Shown here: positions 19,154 to 28,047 of the stretch, piece by piece | How the letters are laid out: each line of letters opens with the position of its first letter | How positions within the stretch are numbered: the stretch's first letter is position 1 | DNA from: Stenotrophomonas raiganjensis (SeqCode) | GTDB lineage: Bacteria > Pseudomonadota > Gammaproteobacteria > Xanthomonadales > Xanthomonadaceae | Assembly: GCF_030658505.1 (NCBI RefSeq) | Contig: NZ_JAUTXR010000188.1 | Span: forward strand, 1-64,000 | DNA length: 64,000 nt | Reading direction: 5' to 3' | Notes under the pieces: model-generated | Told to the model about the DNA's origin: nothing | The model's input: the letters and a program-made list of their open reading frames with translations, nothing else | Database searches by the model: none | Program-made: the position numbers and the translations under genes

Positions 19154-19172
19154 ATCCACGCCATGCGTGGAT
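19154..19172. repeat. Short palindrome after proA
   Basis: ATCCACGC (19154-19161) pairs with GCGTGGAT (19165-19172) over a CAT loop, 5 bp after the proA stop. It may stabilise or end the arg/pro mRNA. Confidence 0.65.
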
Positions 19173-19192
19173 GTTCTTCGCGGCAGGCCGCG

Positions 19193-19212
19193 GTGCCGAC
19201 CAAGGTCGGCAC
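19193..19212. terminator. Palindrome between convergent proA and pgaD (possible bidirectional terminator)
   Basis: GTGCCGACC and GGTCGGCAC form a perfect 9-bp stem with an AA loop. It sits between two converging operons. There is no T tract, so termination would have to be inefficient or factor-aided. I recall this sequence type as a common intergenic hairpin in Stenotrophomonas. Confidence 0.5.
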
Positions 19213-19228
19213 CCACCGGATTGTCGGG

Positions 19229-19699
19229 CTACACCACCTCGCGGCGGATGCCGATCGGCCGCGCGTGGTCATCCATGTGCAACGTGGCGGCCTTGCAGCC
19301 GACCAGGCGTTCGGCCAGGCCCGTGCTGGCGCCCAGATCGGCGGCCACTTCGTTGAGGCTGGCCAACGGCCGCGGCAGGCGCCGTTCGCGGCCCCGGAAG
19401 CGCGCGCGGTTGTACTCGGCCCAGCCGATCAGCAGCACGCTGGCGCCCAGCAGCATCAGCGGCAATGCCACCAGCACGTAGGGATCGAACTGGCTTTGCC
19501 GTTCGTACAGCTGCTGCCAGGCCAACTGGCCGCCGATCAACCACGAGAGCAGGGTCACCAGCGGTGCCCACAGGTAGAAGTAGAACCCCCAGAACGCCAG
19601 GGTGACAAAGCCCCAGGCGGTGCGCTGGAAGCGCGGCTGGTGGTGTGGCTTGCGGATCATCCGCGAGTCGAAGCGGTTGGATGGGTGGTGTGCGTTCAT
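19229..19699 (-). CDS. pgaD: PgaD-like accessory protein of poly-N-acetylglucosamine synthesis
   Basis: The 156-residue protein has two strong transmembrane segments (WGFVTLAFWGFYFYLWAPLV, and around YVLVALPLMLLGASVLLIGW), the layout of PgaD/HmsS. In E. coli, PgaD and PgaC together form the c-di-GMP-controlled PNAG synthase in the inner membrane. A YNRARFRGRERR segment follows the second helix, then a cytoplasmic tail. The ATG at 19699 overlaps the pgaC stop by four bases. It is the last gene of the pga operon. Confidence 0.88.
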   Translation of the reverse strand: MNAHHPSNRFDSRMIRKPHHQPRFQRTAWGFVTLAFWGFYFYLWAPLVTLLSWLIGGQLAWQQLYERQSQFDPYVLVALPLMLLGASVLLIGWAEYNRARFRGRERRLPRPLASLNEVAADLGASTGLAERLVGCKAATLHMDDHARPIGIRREVV

Positions 19700-20952
19700 C
19701 GGATCCCCCGGTCGGGGCTGGTCCAGGTGGCGCGCTTGCTGCGACGGCGCAGCAGGGTCTTGGGAAGCGCCACCAGGGTGGTGGAAAGACTGATCAGCCA
19801 GTACGCCATCGGGTACCAGATGACCCAGAAGTAGTTGCGTCCAATCTGCGTTTCGTAACGACGGTCGATGATCAGGCTGCTGGCGAACTGCAGCAGGCAG
19901 ACCAGGGCCAGGATCACGCCATGCCACTCCGGCAGCAGGCTGGCGATGTGCAGCTGCGGCGGCAGCTCGATGAACTTCCCCAGTGCCCACAGCAGCACGA
20001 TGAACAGCATCGTGTAGGCCCAGACCACACTCAGCACGTACTCCAGCAGCACGCCCCACATGCGCCGCTCCTTCCAGTGCAGCAGCGAGCGCGCATGGCG
20101 CAGCATCACCTCCACGCCGCCCTGCGCCCAGCGCAGCCGTTGCCGCCACAGTCCCTTCAGCGTTTCCGGCATCAGGATGAAGCACAGCGCGTTGGGCTCG
20201 TAGCGGATGTCCCAGTGGGCGCGCTGCAGGCGCCAGCTGATGTCGATGTCCTCGGTCACCATGTCATCCGACCACCAGCCCACCTGGTGCAGGGCGGTAC
20301 GGCGGAATCCGGCGATCACGCCGGAGATGGTGAAGATGCGTCCGTACACCCGCTGTGCGCGCTTGATCATGCCGATGATCGAAGAGAACTCGGCCACCTG
20401 CAGGCGGCCGAGCAGGGTGGAACGGTTGCGGATGCGTGGGTTGCCGGTGACCGCACCGACCCGGTTGCCACTGACCAGGTGCCAGACCATCCAGTGCAGG
20501 GCGTGCTCCTCCAGCATCGCGTCGCCGTCGATGCACACCAGGTACTCCGAACGGGCGGCCAATGCGCCCATGCGCAGGGCATTGGCCTTGCCCAGGTTGC
20601 GGTCCAGGTGCAGCACGCGCAGGCGGGGGTGCATGGCTGCCAGTGCATCCAGCCGTGCGCCGGTGTCGTCGCTGCTGCCGTCATCGATGGCGATCACTTC
20701 ATAGTCGGCCGGATAGCGCTGTGCCAGCGCCGCGCCGAGCGTGTCGTCGAGGTTTGCGGACTCGTTGTGGCAGGGAATCAGCAGGCTGGCGAACGGAGGA
20801 TCGACCATCAGCGGGGGATCATTGCGCGGTCGCGAGTGGCGCTCGCGCCGGAAGTAGTAGTACAGCCCACCGGACATCCAGAAGAACGCCATCACCATCG
20901 GGTAATAGAAGGCGAACTGGAACAGGACCTGCAGCAGCGGATGCATGTCCAT
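19696..20952 (-). CDS. pgaC: Poly-beta-1,6-N-acetyl-D-glucosamine synthase
   Basis: The 418-residue membrane glycosyltransferase family 2 enzyme polymerises UDP-GlcNAc. Motifs in order are AIDDGSSDDT (first Asp), CIDGDAML (DxD), TEDIDISWRL (catalytic base region) and RQRLRWAQGG (the QxxRW processive motif). N-terminal transmembrane helices (PLLQVLFQFAFYYPMVMAFF) and several C-terminal ones frame the catalytic domain. The ATG at 20952 lies one base after the pgaB stop. With pgaD it should make the exopolysaccharide exported by PgaA. Confidence 0.95.
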   Translation of the reverse strand: MDMHPLLQVLFQFAFYYPMVMAFFWMSGGLYYYFRRERHSRPRNDPPLMVDPPFASLLIPCHNESANLDDTLGAALAQRYPADYEVIAIDDGSSDDTGARLDALAAMHPRLRVLHLDRNLGKANALRMGALAARSEYLVCIDGDAMLEEHALHWMVWHLVSGNRVGAVTGNPRIRNRSTLLGRLQVAEFSSIIGMIKRAQRVYGRIFTISGVIAGFRRTALHQVGWWSDDMVTEDIDISWRLQRAHWDIRYEPNALCFILMPETLKGLWRQRLRWAQGGVEVMLRHARSLLHWKERRMWGVLLEYVLSVVWAYTMLFIVLLWALGKFIELPPQLHIASLLPEWHGVILALVCLLQFASSLIIDRRYETQIGRNYFWVIWYPMAYWLISLSTTLVALPKTLLRRRSKRATWTSPDRGIR

Positions 20953-20953
20953 G

Positions 20954-22840
20954 TCACTTCTCCGGGTACGGGAAGTTGCCGGCGGACATCGCCGCGCGGG
21001 CATCGCGGGTGGAGGGCTGGTCGGCGATGAAGTCATCCGGGTACCAGGCGAAGTGGCGCACGCCCTGCGCCTGCAGCTGGCGGATCTGTGCACGCAGGCG
21101 CTCGGCGGGAATCGGCTGTCCACTGCGCCAATCCACGGTCTGCAGCTCGAACAGGGTGTGCTGGAGCTGAGGGTCGTGCGCGCGCACTGCGGCCAGCAGC
21201 TGGTCCAGCCAGCGCTCGGGGTGCTTGCTCCCTTCCATCCAGGGCATCGCCATCAGCGCGGTCTGGTCATAGGCCTTGTTGAACAGGTCCAGGCGCTGCG
21301 CGAACCAGGCTTCGCTCTGCGGGCGCAGCACCGGCTCGGCGTACAGGTTGCGCACGGTTGCCAGCTTCGGGCGCCAGCGTTGCGCGCTGTCGCGCAGCGC
21401 CAGGGTGAAGTCGATCAGCGCCTGCGTGCGCGCGCTGCCATCGCCGCCGGCCGCCAGTGCCGGCAGTTCGGTATCGCGCAGGTAGCCATCGTCATGGAAC
21501 AGCAGGCCCTCGAAGTACGAGTTGACCGCCAGGTCCTCGTAGATATCGAGCATGATCTGGCGGGCTTTCGGGTTGGTGAAGTCGAGCCGGTACATGCCGT
21601 CGGCATCGCCGTTGCGGATCGCCAGTGCCTTGCGCTGCGCCGGGTCCGGCAGCTCGAAGCCGAGCACCGGCAGCCACGCATAGACCTTCACCCCCGCGCG
21701 GGATTTCAACTGCCATGCAACGCGGCTGAACAGGTCCGCGCGCATTGGCATGTGCCGGTTCGGGAAGTACAGCGCGTCGGCGGTGTTGTTGCCATCCGGG
21801 TCGGCGAACGCCTGCAGGTAGACATGGGTGGGCGAGATCCGCTTGACCCGTTCGATCAGCGCATCGAGGTTGCGTGCCTGCTGCGCCGGATCAGCGTCGT
21901 AGACATCATCCAGATCGATCTGCAAGGCGCGGATGCCATCAAGTGCGACGTCACGGCGCAGCTCATAGGCCAGGCCTTCCACCGTCGGGTTATCGCTCAC
22001 CAGCAATCGCGCCAGCCCGTGCAGGTCGCTGGCCACCGGCGTGCTGCGGCCTTCCAGATCGAAGGATACCGGCATGCCCAGCTGCTCGGCGATGTCGTTG
22101 CTCAACTGGTTGTAGGCAGCATACGGCCAGACGATGGCGCGCGGGCGTACGCCCAGATGCTGCTGGATGCGCTGCACGCTGCGGCCGAGGTCGGCACGCA
22201 GTCGCTGCTCGTACTGCGCCTCGCTCTCGTAGCTGCGCGTGGCCGGGTTGTAGATGCGGGTGACCACGGCCGGCGTGGAATTGCCCTGCGGATTGGCAAG
22301 CACGCCGTGGTGCAGGTCATCGGTGTGGCTGGCCACTTCGATCAGGCCGCTGTCGTGCATCTGCTTCAGCTGCGCCCAGGTGACGAAGTCATCGCGACCG
22401 AACGGACGGTAGCCGTAGTCGATGGTGCGGCCCGGTGCCATGTCCACGTAGTCGGTGATTACCGCCACCAGCGCCGGGTAACGGTAGGCCTGCAGCAATG
22501 GGAATGCCTTGTCGTAGACGCTGCGCAGGCCGTCATCGAAGGTCAGCAGCACAGGCTTCGGTGGTAGCGTGGCCCGCCCCTGCGAAGCGTCGATCACCTG
22601 CGACAGCGAGACCGGGTGATATCCATGCGCGCCGAGCCAGTCCAGGTGTGCGGCGAAGTTCTGCGTGCTCACCGCATAGGTATCGGCATCGCCTTTGGCC
22701 GCGACCTGGTCGCGGATGTCGTGGTAGCTGAGGATCAGCAGGCCATTGTCGATCGCATCGAGGTGCGCGGCCTGCTGCGCGAAGGCCGAAGGCGCGGCGG
22801 CCAGCAGCAGGAGCACGATCAGTCGCAGGAAGCAGGCCAT
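20954..22840 (-). CDS. pgaB: Poly-beta-1,6-N-acetyl-D-glucosamine N-deacetylase
   Basis: The 628-residue two-domain protein has an N-terminal CE4 polysaccharide deacetylase (ILSYHDI, LLTFDDGLRS, EVASHTDDLHHG, residues about 30-290). A C-terminal glycoside-hydrolase-like domain (about 310-610, with DLDDVYD and LFHDDGYL) follows. PgaB deacetylates PNAG in the periplasm before export. The leader (MACFLRLIVLLLLAAAPSAFAQQ) is a plain cleavable signal peptide with no lipobox cysteine, unlike the E. coli lipoprotein. The ATG lies one base after the pgaA stop. Confidence 0.94.
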   Translation of the reverse strand: MACFLRLIVLLLLAAAPSAFAQQAAHLDAIDNGLLILSYHDIRDQVAAKGDADTYAVSTQNFAAHLDWLGAHGYHPVSLSQVIDASQGRATLPPKPVLLTFDDGLRSVYDKAFPLLQAYRYPALVAVITDYVDMAPGRTIDYGYRPFGRDDFVTWAQLKQMHDSGLIEVASHTDDLHHGVLANPQGNSTPAVVTRIYNPATRSYESEAQYEQRLRADLGRSVQRIQQHLGVRPRAIVWPYAAYNQLSNDIAEQLGMPVSFDLEGRSTPVASDLHGLARLLVSDNPTVEGLAYELRRDVALDGIRALQIDLDDVYDADPAQQARNLDALIERVKRISPTHVYLQAFADPDGNNTADALYFPNRHMPMRADLFSRVAWQLKSRAGVKVYAWLPVLGFELPDPAQRKALAIRNGDADGMYRLDFTNPKARQIMLDIYEDLAVNSYFEGLLFHDDGYLRDTELPALAAGGDGSARTQALIDFTLALRDSAQRWRPKLATVRNLYAEPVLRPQSEAWFAQRLDLFNKAYDQTALMAMPWMEGSKHPERWLDQLLAAVRAHDPQLQHTLFELQTVDWRSGQPIPAERLRAQIRQLQAQGVRHFAWYPDDFIADQPSTRDARAAMSAGNFPYPEK

Positions 22841-22841
22841 G

Positions 22842-24869
22842 TCAGTCTCCCCAGCGCAGTGCGGCTTCGAAGCCGATATGACGCTCGCGATGGCCGTCGT
22901 AGACCGGCCGCGACCAGCGCACGCCGTACTCGAACACGCGGCCCGGGCCGAGCTGCCATTCGTGCATGTACGACACCGACGGCACCAGCGCACTGCCGAA
23001 GCCGTCCTGCCAGTAGTCACCCAGCGAGACGGTCAGCCGGTGCCGGAAGTGGCGCTCGTAGTGGCGCCACAGCTGCTGGTCGATGCGCAGGCCGATCTCG
23101 ACCATGCGGTCGCGCTTCGGATTGAAGTAGGGCGCGTCGTCGCGGCTGCCGCGGCTGGTATAGGCACTGGCCAGGCCATCGAGCAGCCAGCGCGGGCGGG
23201 TCAACAGGCGCTGTTCAATGCTGGTGCTGAACAGTTCGCGATGGTTGCCGTCGTCGTAGCGGAAGCGGCTGGCACCGAGCATCCAATGGGTGAGCTCGCT
23301 GCGCCGGTAGTCCACCTGTGCGCTCACGCTGTCGGCGGTGATGCCGGCCGCGCGTGCCTGCATCGAGGCCTCAGGGTCATTGCGCGCGGCCATCAGGCCG
23401 GCGTGCCAGTAGTCGTTGAACTGCCAGCCGACGCCGGCGCGCAGCCCGGTATCGCCGATGTGGTCGTTGGCGCGCAGGACGGCTGCTTCCGCATCCAGCT
23501 GCCCGAAGCGGTAGCGCACGCCAGCGCCCAGCCACAGCGGATCGATGCGCTGGTCCTGGAAGTCGGTCGAACGCCGGTCGGCGAAGGCGAACAGCCGCCA
23601 GCGGTCATCGAGGATCGGTGTCTCCACTTCCACGCCGTAGTGGCGATCATTGTTACCCAGTGGCGAGGTGCCACCGCCACCGGAGCTGTGGCCGATGTCG
23701 GTCCACGCCTTCAGCTGCCAGTCACGATGTGCGCGCCAGGCCTGGTCCATGCGCTCGACGGCGGGCTGGGTGGGATACCGCGCGATCAGGTCATCGTGCA
23801 GGGGCCGCGCCAGATCATCGCGTTGCAGGGCGACGTAGGCCTCTTCCATGCCCAGCCGCGGTTCGATGTCACGCGGGTCCAGTGCGTGTGCCATCTGTTG
23901 GCGCTGCAACGCCCTGCGTGGCCAGCCGCGCATCATGTAGACACTGCCCAGTGCACTCTGCAGACCGCCGTTGCCAGGTGCGATGCCGACCATCGATTCC
24001 AGATCGTGCTGCGCGGTGCGCAGATCGCCGCTGTAGGCGCGCACCATCGCCAGGTTCAGGTCGGCTTCGTAGCGCGACCAGTTTGCGTACGGTGATTTGC
24101 CATTGCTCCAGCGCCACGCCGGTTCCTTGTCGCGCCACGCCTGCAGCAGGTCGATGGCCTTTTCCTGCTGTTCGCTCTCCAGGTAGGCATAGGCCAGCTC
24201 CGAATGCGAGGCATCGCGGGTCGGGTCGCCGGCCACGGCTGCCTGCAGCACCGGAATGGCTTCCTGCGGGTGCAGGGTGCCCATCAACGAATCGCCCACT
24301 GCGGGCAGCACGTAGTCGGGCAGGGCGTGGCCTTCGGCCTGCAGTGCCCGTGCTTCCTCGCGGGCCTGCGCATGGCGGCCCAGCCGGTTGAGCAGGATCA
24401 GCCGGTCCATGCGGATGCGCAGGGGTGCCTGCGCGGGCGGCGTGCCTTCGCCGCCGAAGTAGCGCTGCATACGGGCCAGGGTCGATTCGGCCTCTTCCAG
24501 GCGGCTGTCCTCGCTGCTGCTGTAGGCCAGGCTCCAGACCACCAGCTTGGCCAGGTAGTCGCCTTCCAGGCGCTGCTTCTGGGCCTCGTCGAACAGCTGC
24601 GGGCGCTGCTGGTACAGCTCCCACGCGCGCCAGGCGTTGCCGATGTCACCCAGGGTCAGCACGCGCAGCTTGAACAGCAGGTCATCGTTGGGCTGCTGCT
24701 GGCTGGCGCGCTCGATCGCGCCCAGGGCATCCAGCCAGCGGGCCTGGTCGCGGTAGCGGCCGATCTCGGCCAGGGCCGCCTCGCGGTCGGGCGGGGCAGC
24801 GCTGCTGGCCCAGGCCAGGGTGGTGCAGGCAAGGCCGACGCAGAGCGCCAGCCGGCGGTGGACAACCAT
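22842..24869 (-). CDS. pgaA: Poly-beta-1,6-N-acetyl-D-glucosamine export porin
   Basis: The 675-residue outer-membrane protein has a signal peptide (MVVHRRLALCVGLACTTLAWASSA). A TPR superhelix (about residues 30-370, with repeats such as SELAYAYLESEQQEKAIDLL and QSALGSVYMMRGWPRRALQ) precedes a C-terminal beta-barrel (about 385-675, alternating aromatic strands ending FEAALRWGD). This is the PgaA/HmsH architecture: the TPRs recruit PgaB and polymer, and the barrel exports it. It has a strong AAGGGGG ribosome site and is the first gene of pgaABCD. Confidence 0.93.
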   Translation of the reverse strand: MVVHRRLALCVGLACTTLAWASSAAPPDREAALAEIGRYRDQARWLDALGAIERASQQQPNDDLLFKLRVLTLGDIGNAWRAWELYQQRPQLFDEAQKQRLEGDYLAKLVVWSLAYSSSEDSRLEEAESTLARMQRYFGGEGTPPAQAPLRIRMDRLILLNRLGRHAQAREEARALQAEGHALPDYVLPAVGDSLMGTLHPQEAIPVLQAAVAGDPTRDASHSELAYAYLESEQQEKAIDLLQAWRDKEPAWRWSNGKSPYANWSRYEADLNLAMVRAYSGDLRTAQHDLESMVGIAPGNGGLQSALGSVYMMRGWPRRALQRQQMAHALDPRDIEPRLGMEEAYVALQRDDLARPLHDDLIARYPTQPAVERMDQAWRAHRDWQLKAWTDIGHSSGGGGTSPLGNNDRHYGVEVETPILDDRWRLFAFADRRSTDFQDQRIDPLWLGAGVRYRFGQLDAEAAVLRANDHIGDTGLRAGVGWQFNDYWHAGLMAARNDPEASMQARAAGITADSVSAQVDYRRSELTHWMLGASRFRYDDGNHRELFSTSIEQRLLTRPRWLLDGLASAYTSRGSRDDAPYFNPKRDRMVEIGLRIDQQLWRHYERHFRHRLTVSLGDYWQDGFGSALVPSVSYMHEWQLGPGRVFEYGVRWSRPVYDGHRERHIGFEAALRWGD

Positions 24870-24909
24870 TGGGGACCCCCTTGGCTTCCGAACCAGACAA
24901 CCTGAAAAA

Positions 24910-24925
24910 TGTGACGCACATCACA
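24910..24925. promoter_or_regulatory. Perfect CRP/Clp-type palindrome upstream of pgaA
   Basis: TGTGA-CGCACA-TCACA matches the CRP consensus exactly, 41-56 bp upstream of the pgaA ATG. In xanthomonads the CRP homologue Clp binds this type of site and is antagonised by c-di-GMP, so it may connect PNAG export to that signal. I see no convincing -10/-35 to decide between activation and repression. The rest of the 341-bp gap (24926-25210) shows only a GGGGCC/GGCCCC hairpin (25187-25205). Confidence 0.65.
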
Positions 24926-25210
24926 TGCCAGATTTTGGGATGGCCGTGGCCTGCGTCACTCCCCTCGCGAACTCCCATCCGGCAGGGATGGGCGGAACCA
25001 GGACAGCGACCTGCAATGTCTTGTCTGAAACGAGAGTCCCCCGCACACCGAGTGGTGGCCTGGGCGGCGCTGCCGCCCCCATGCCCGATGCCGGCACGCG
25101 GCAAGGAAGGGCATTCGTGGGCACTATCCGCCCGGAATTGTCAGCCCGGCGTCAAAATGCGCAAACGGGCTGACGAGCGGTAGGCGGGGCCGTCTGATGG
25201 CCCCGGCCGG

Positions 25211-26416
25211 TTACCAGAGATCTTCCAGCTTGCGCGGCTTGCAGGCCACCCACGAAGCGCACAGCATCAGGGTGGCGCAGCCGAACAGGAAGCTGAACGG
25301 GAGGGTCCAGCCGTCGCTGACCGTGTGCAGCCAGCCGACCAGGAACGGACCCAGGCAGCTGAAGCTGTAGCCCACGCCCTGCATGAAGCCGGACAGAGCG
25401 GCCGAGCCGGTCGGAGTGCGGGTGCGCAGGTTGATCAGGGTCAGCGCCAGCGGGAAGGTGGACGGGCCGACGCCGAGCAGGCATGCCCACAGCAAGGGAG
25501 CCTTCATCGGCGCCAGCAGCAGCCCGGCGAAGGCGATCACGAACGAGAAGAAGCCGATCAGCACCAGCGGGAACGGGTTCTGCATGCGTACCGCCATCGA
25601 CGGAATGACCAGTGACGGCAGCAGGCCCAGTGCCGAGAACACCGCCACCATTACGCCACCGAACGCAGGCGTGCCACCGGCCTCGACCACGATGCGCGGC
25701 AGCCAGGTGAACATCGAATAAGTCATCAGTGAGGTCATGCCGAACATCAGCGTCATGCTCCAGCCCAGCGACGTGCGCCAGACCTTGCCGTGCGGCTGCG
25801 CGGTTGGATCGGTGGCGTCGGCCTGCGGCTTCGGCGCGCGCCTGGCCAGCACCAGCCACGGCAGCGCAGCGGCCAGCGCCAGCAGCGCCCACATGCCCAG
25901 CGATACGCGCCAGCCAGCGGCGTTGGCCACCGGCACCGCCAGCAGCGCCGGCAGCATCGTGCCCAGCTGCAGCACGCTGATGTAGAGCGTGCTCATGGTG
26001 CCGACCTTGTTGGCGAAATAGCGCTTCACCAGCGGCGGCACCACCACGTTGCCGATGCCCATGCCAGCCAGTGCCACCACTGAACCGAACAGCAGGGTGC
26101 CGACATTGCCGGCGCTGGAGCGCAGCAGAAGTCCGGCCATCGCCATCACCATCGCCAGCAGCGTGGTGCGCTCCAGCCCGAGGCGCCGCGCCAGCGCCGG
26201 CGTGGCCACGCCGAACAGCGCGAACGAGGCGGTCGGCAGCATGCCCAGCACGCCGGTCATGGTGGTGCCGAAACCGAACTGCTGGCCGAGCACGTCCAGC
26301 AGCGGGGTGATCGAGGTGACCGCGGTGCGCAGGTTGATCGCGGCCAACAGGATCGCGGCGAACGCGAGGACGCGACCGTGCAGCAGCGACGGCGAATCGG
26401 AAGTGGAGGAACTCAT
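25211..26416 (-). CDS. CynX/NimT-family MFS transporter
   Basis: The 401-residue protein has about twelve hydrophobic helices. The conserved opening (AAILLAAINLRTAVTSITPLLDVL) is typical of the CynX (cyanate) / NimT (2-nitroimidazole) group of major facilitators. Substrates of this group are mostly unknown. The ATG at 26416 is preceded by AAGGA. It stands alone, with no cyanase (cynS) or nitroreductase next to it, so cyanate transport is not supported. The gap to the next gene (26417-26740) contains no other feature I can support. Confidence 0.85.
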   Translation of the reverse strand: MSSSTSDSPSLLHGRVLAFAAILLAAINLRTAVTSITPLLDVLGQQFGFGTTMTGVLGMLPTASFALFGVATPALARRLGLERTTLLAMVMAMAGLLLRSSAGNVGTLLFGSVVALAGMGIGNVVVPPLVKRYFANKVGTMSTLYISVLQLGTMLPALLAVPVANAAGWRVSLGMWALLALAAALPWLVLARRAPKPQADATDPTAQPHGKVWRTSLGWSMTLMFGMTSLMTYSMFTWLPRIVVEAGGTPAFGGVMVAVFSALGLLPSLVIPSMAVRMQNPFPLVLIGFFSFVIAFAGLLLAPMKAPLLWACLLGVGPSTFPLALTLINLRTRTPTGSAALSGFMQGVGYSFSCLGPFLVGWLHTVSDGWTLPFSFLFGCATLMLCASWVACKPRKLEDLW

Positions 26417-26740
26417 CGGTGGTCCTTGCAGGTGTCGCACGCCGCGTCTTGGCATGCAGCGCCACGCCGGTCTGTGCCGACGCGGTGGGTGGGGGAGGGC
26501 GCCATTGTACGTGGCTGGCGAAGTGAGGTCCTGTTGGCGCGATTTGTCGCGATCCGCATAGCCGGGGGAGGGCGGCCGGTGCGGCCTGGGCAGGCACCGT
26601 GATTCAGCCAACCCCTTGCGCTGCGGGCTCCTGTGCGCCTTTGGCCGCAGCGTGCACGCCGTGATGGACGCCGCGACGAAGTGCAGGGGGTGAGGGGCGT
26701 TGCTAGGTTCAGGCCACCTCCATGGCCGAAGGATTGCAGG

Positions 26741-27163
26741 GTGGCAAGGACGTTGATTGTGGTGGGTGATGCAACCACGGGCGGTGGAAGGGTCATCTCT
26801 GGATCGCCGGCTACCGACATCGAGGGCATGCCGGTTGCGCGGGTGGGCGACAAAGCCACCTGCCCCAAGCACCAGCGCGTGGCCACCATCGTCAGCGGCG
26901 ACATCACGCTGACGTTTGAAGGCCAGCCCGTCGCGCGCCATGGCGACAGGCTCTCATGCGGCTGCTCGCTGATTGCCGGCAAGCAATCCCGGGTCTATGT
27001 GGACATGGGCGGGGGAGGCGGCGTGGCTGACGGCGCCAGCCACGCCGCTGCTGCCTCGGATCTGGCCCCATTGCCCGTACTGCCGCAATCCGGCAAGCCG
27101 CCTGTGTGCGAGGCGTGCCTGGTGGCCGCTTCGCGCTCCGGCGCGACCTTCCTGGGGCGCTGA
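26741..27163 (+). CDS. PAAR domain protein (type VI secretion spike tip)
   Basis: The first ~85 of 140 residues form a PAAR domain: VVGDATTGGGRVISGSP, then DIEGMPVARVGDKATCPKH, GQPVARHGDRLSCGCSLI. PAAR proteins sharpen the VgrG spike and carry effectors. A 50-residue tail ends in PPVCEACLVAAS. GTG at 26741 is taken as start because AAGGA lies 7 bp upstream and the PAAR domain begins at once. It is directly joined (TGAATG) to a DUF4123 gene. No VgrG, Hcp, ClpV or Tss gene is in the window, so this is an orphan cargo island. Confidence 0.9.
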   Translation: MARTLIVVGDATTGGGRVISGSPATDIEGMPVARVGDKATCPKHQRVATIVSGDITLTFEGQPVARHGDRLSCGCSLIAGKQSRVYVDMGGGGGVADGASHAAAASDLAPLPVLPQSGKPPVCEACLVAASRSGATFLGR

Positions 27164-27634
27164 ATGAACCGATACGTCATTGTCGATGCAGCGGCCTATA
27201 CCGACACGGCCAAGGCGCTGGCCTGGTATGCGCAGGACCTGACGCACCGGACTCTGTTGGCACGCCAGCCCGAGGCGGCGCACGCCTTCCTGGGTCCCTG
27301 GCTGATCCAGTTGCCTGCGCAGCACCAGACCCCGGTGGAGGGATGGTTGCGCGCGCTGGAACTGGACAAGCCGGTCGTGGCCTGGCTCAGCAGCGACGCC
27401 GGATTTGAAGCGGTGTTCCAGCACCTGGAAGCCTGCCTGGACCTGCGCCGCCCCAGCGGCAAAATGGCACTGCTGCGCTACTGGGATGGTCGCGTGTTCC
27501 TGCGCTTGCAGCGCGTCTTCACGCTGCAGCAGCGCAAGCAGCTGATGGGTCCACTGCGGCAGTGGCGCTTCCAGATGCTGGGCCAGCGCTACGCTCTGGA
27601 ACGTGACACGTTGTATGCAGCGGAGACTGGTTGA
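27164..27634 (+). CDS. DUF4123 domain protein (type VI effector adaptor/chaperone)
   Basis: The 156-residue protein has DUF4123 hallmarks: YVIVDAA at the N-terminus, a central GPWLIQLP segment, and ALLRYWDGRVFLRLQRVFTLQQRKQLMGPLRQW near the C-terminus. DUF4123 proteins (Tap/TEC adaptors) load effectors onto VgrG or PAAR spikes. It starts immediately after the PAAR stop, and its own stop overlaps the next start (TGATG). The likely cargo is the nuclease encoded two genes downstream. Confidence 0.88.
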   Translation: MNRYVIVDAAAYTDTAKALAWYAQDLTHRTLLARQPEAAHAFLGPWLIQLPAQHQTPVEGWLRALELDKPVVAWLSSDAGFEAVFQHLEACLDLRRPSGKMALLRYWDGRVFLRLQRVFTLQQRKQLMGPLRQWRFQMLGQRYALERDTLYAAETG

Positions 27635-28047
27635 TGTTTGAGATCAACGAGGAACAGGAGGCCTTGCTGCGCCTGCCTGACCCCTCCACTTTTTTCCCGT
27701 TGTTGTGCCGGGAGATTCGCGAGGAGTACCCCGGCAGGGTCGGTCATCTGAGCGATGGCGCGTTGATGGATGACGTGGTGCGAAGCCATGACCATGCAGC
27801 CTATGTGCTGCGCATCGCCCACCTGCCGGTGCTGGTGGGCTGGGTGAAGGCGGACGTGGCGTGGGCGCATGGTTTGCGGGCCGTCCCGGCCGCGGACATG
27901 TGGATGCGTACCGCGAAGGATCCGAATCTGGCAGCGGGCGATCTGCTGTCGAATCTGGCAGGACACCAGGAGCAACGATGGGCACCAGAATCATCGGTCC
28001 GCGGCCCTGGCTTGGGCCCGGCATGGCAGGCGGCAACGGCGGCGTAG
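27634..28047 (+). CDS. Small unknown protein of the type VI cargo island
   Basis: The 137-residue soluble protein (MFEINEEQEALLRLPDPSTF...) is translationally coupled to the DUF4123 gene (TGATG). Its middle (VLVGWVKADVAWAHGLRAVPAADMWMR) recalls short helical proteins often found between adaptor and effector genes in such islands. I cannot name a family. Its last 70 bases overlap the start of the nuclease gene in another frame, an unusually long overlap. The C-terminus after GHQEQ may therefore be irrelevant, or the product of a small indel. Confidence 0.65.
   Translation: MFEINEEQEALLRLPDPSTFFPLLCREIREEYPGRVGHLSDGALMDDVVRSHDHAAYVLRIAHLPVLVGWVKADVAWAHGLRAVPAADMWMRTAKDPNLAAGDLLSNLAGHQEQRWAPESSVRGPGLGPAWQAATAA

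Noticed and set aside
25211..26416. Cyanate transporter CynX as a firm assignment
   Set aside because: Only the family resemblance supports it; there is no cyanase or cyn regulator next to it.
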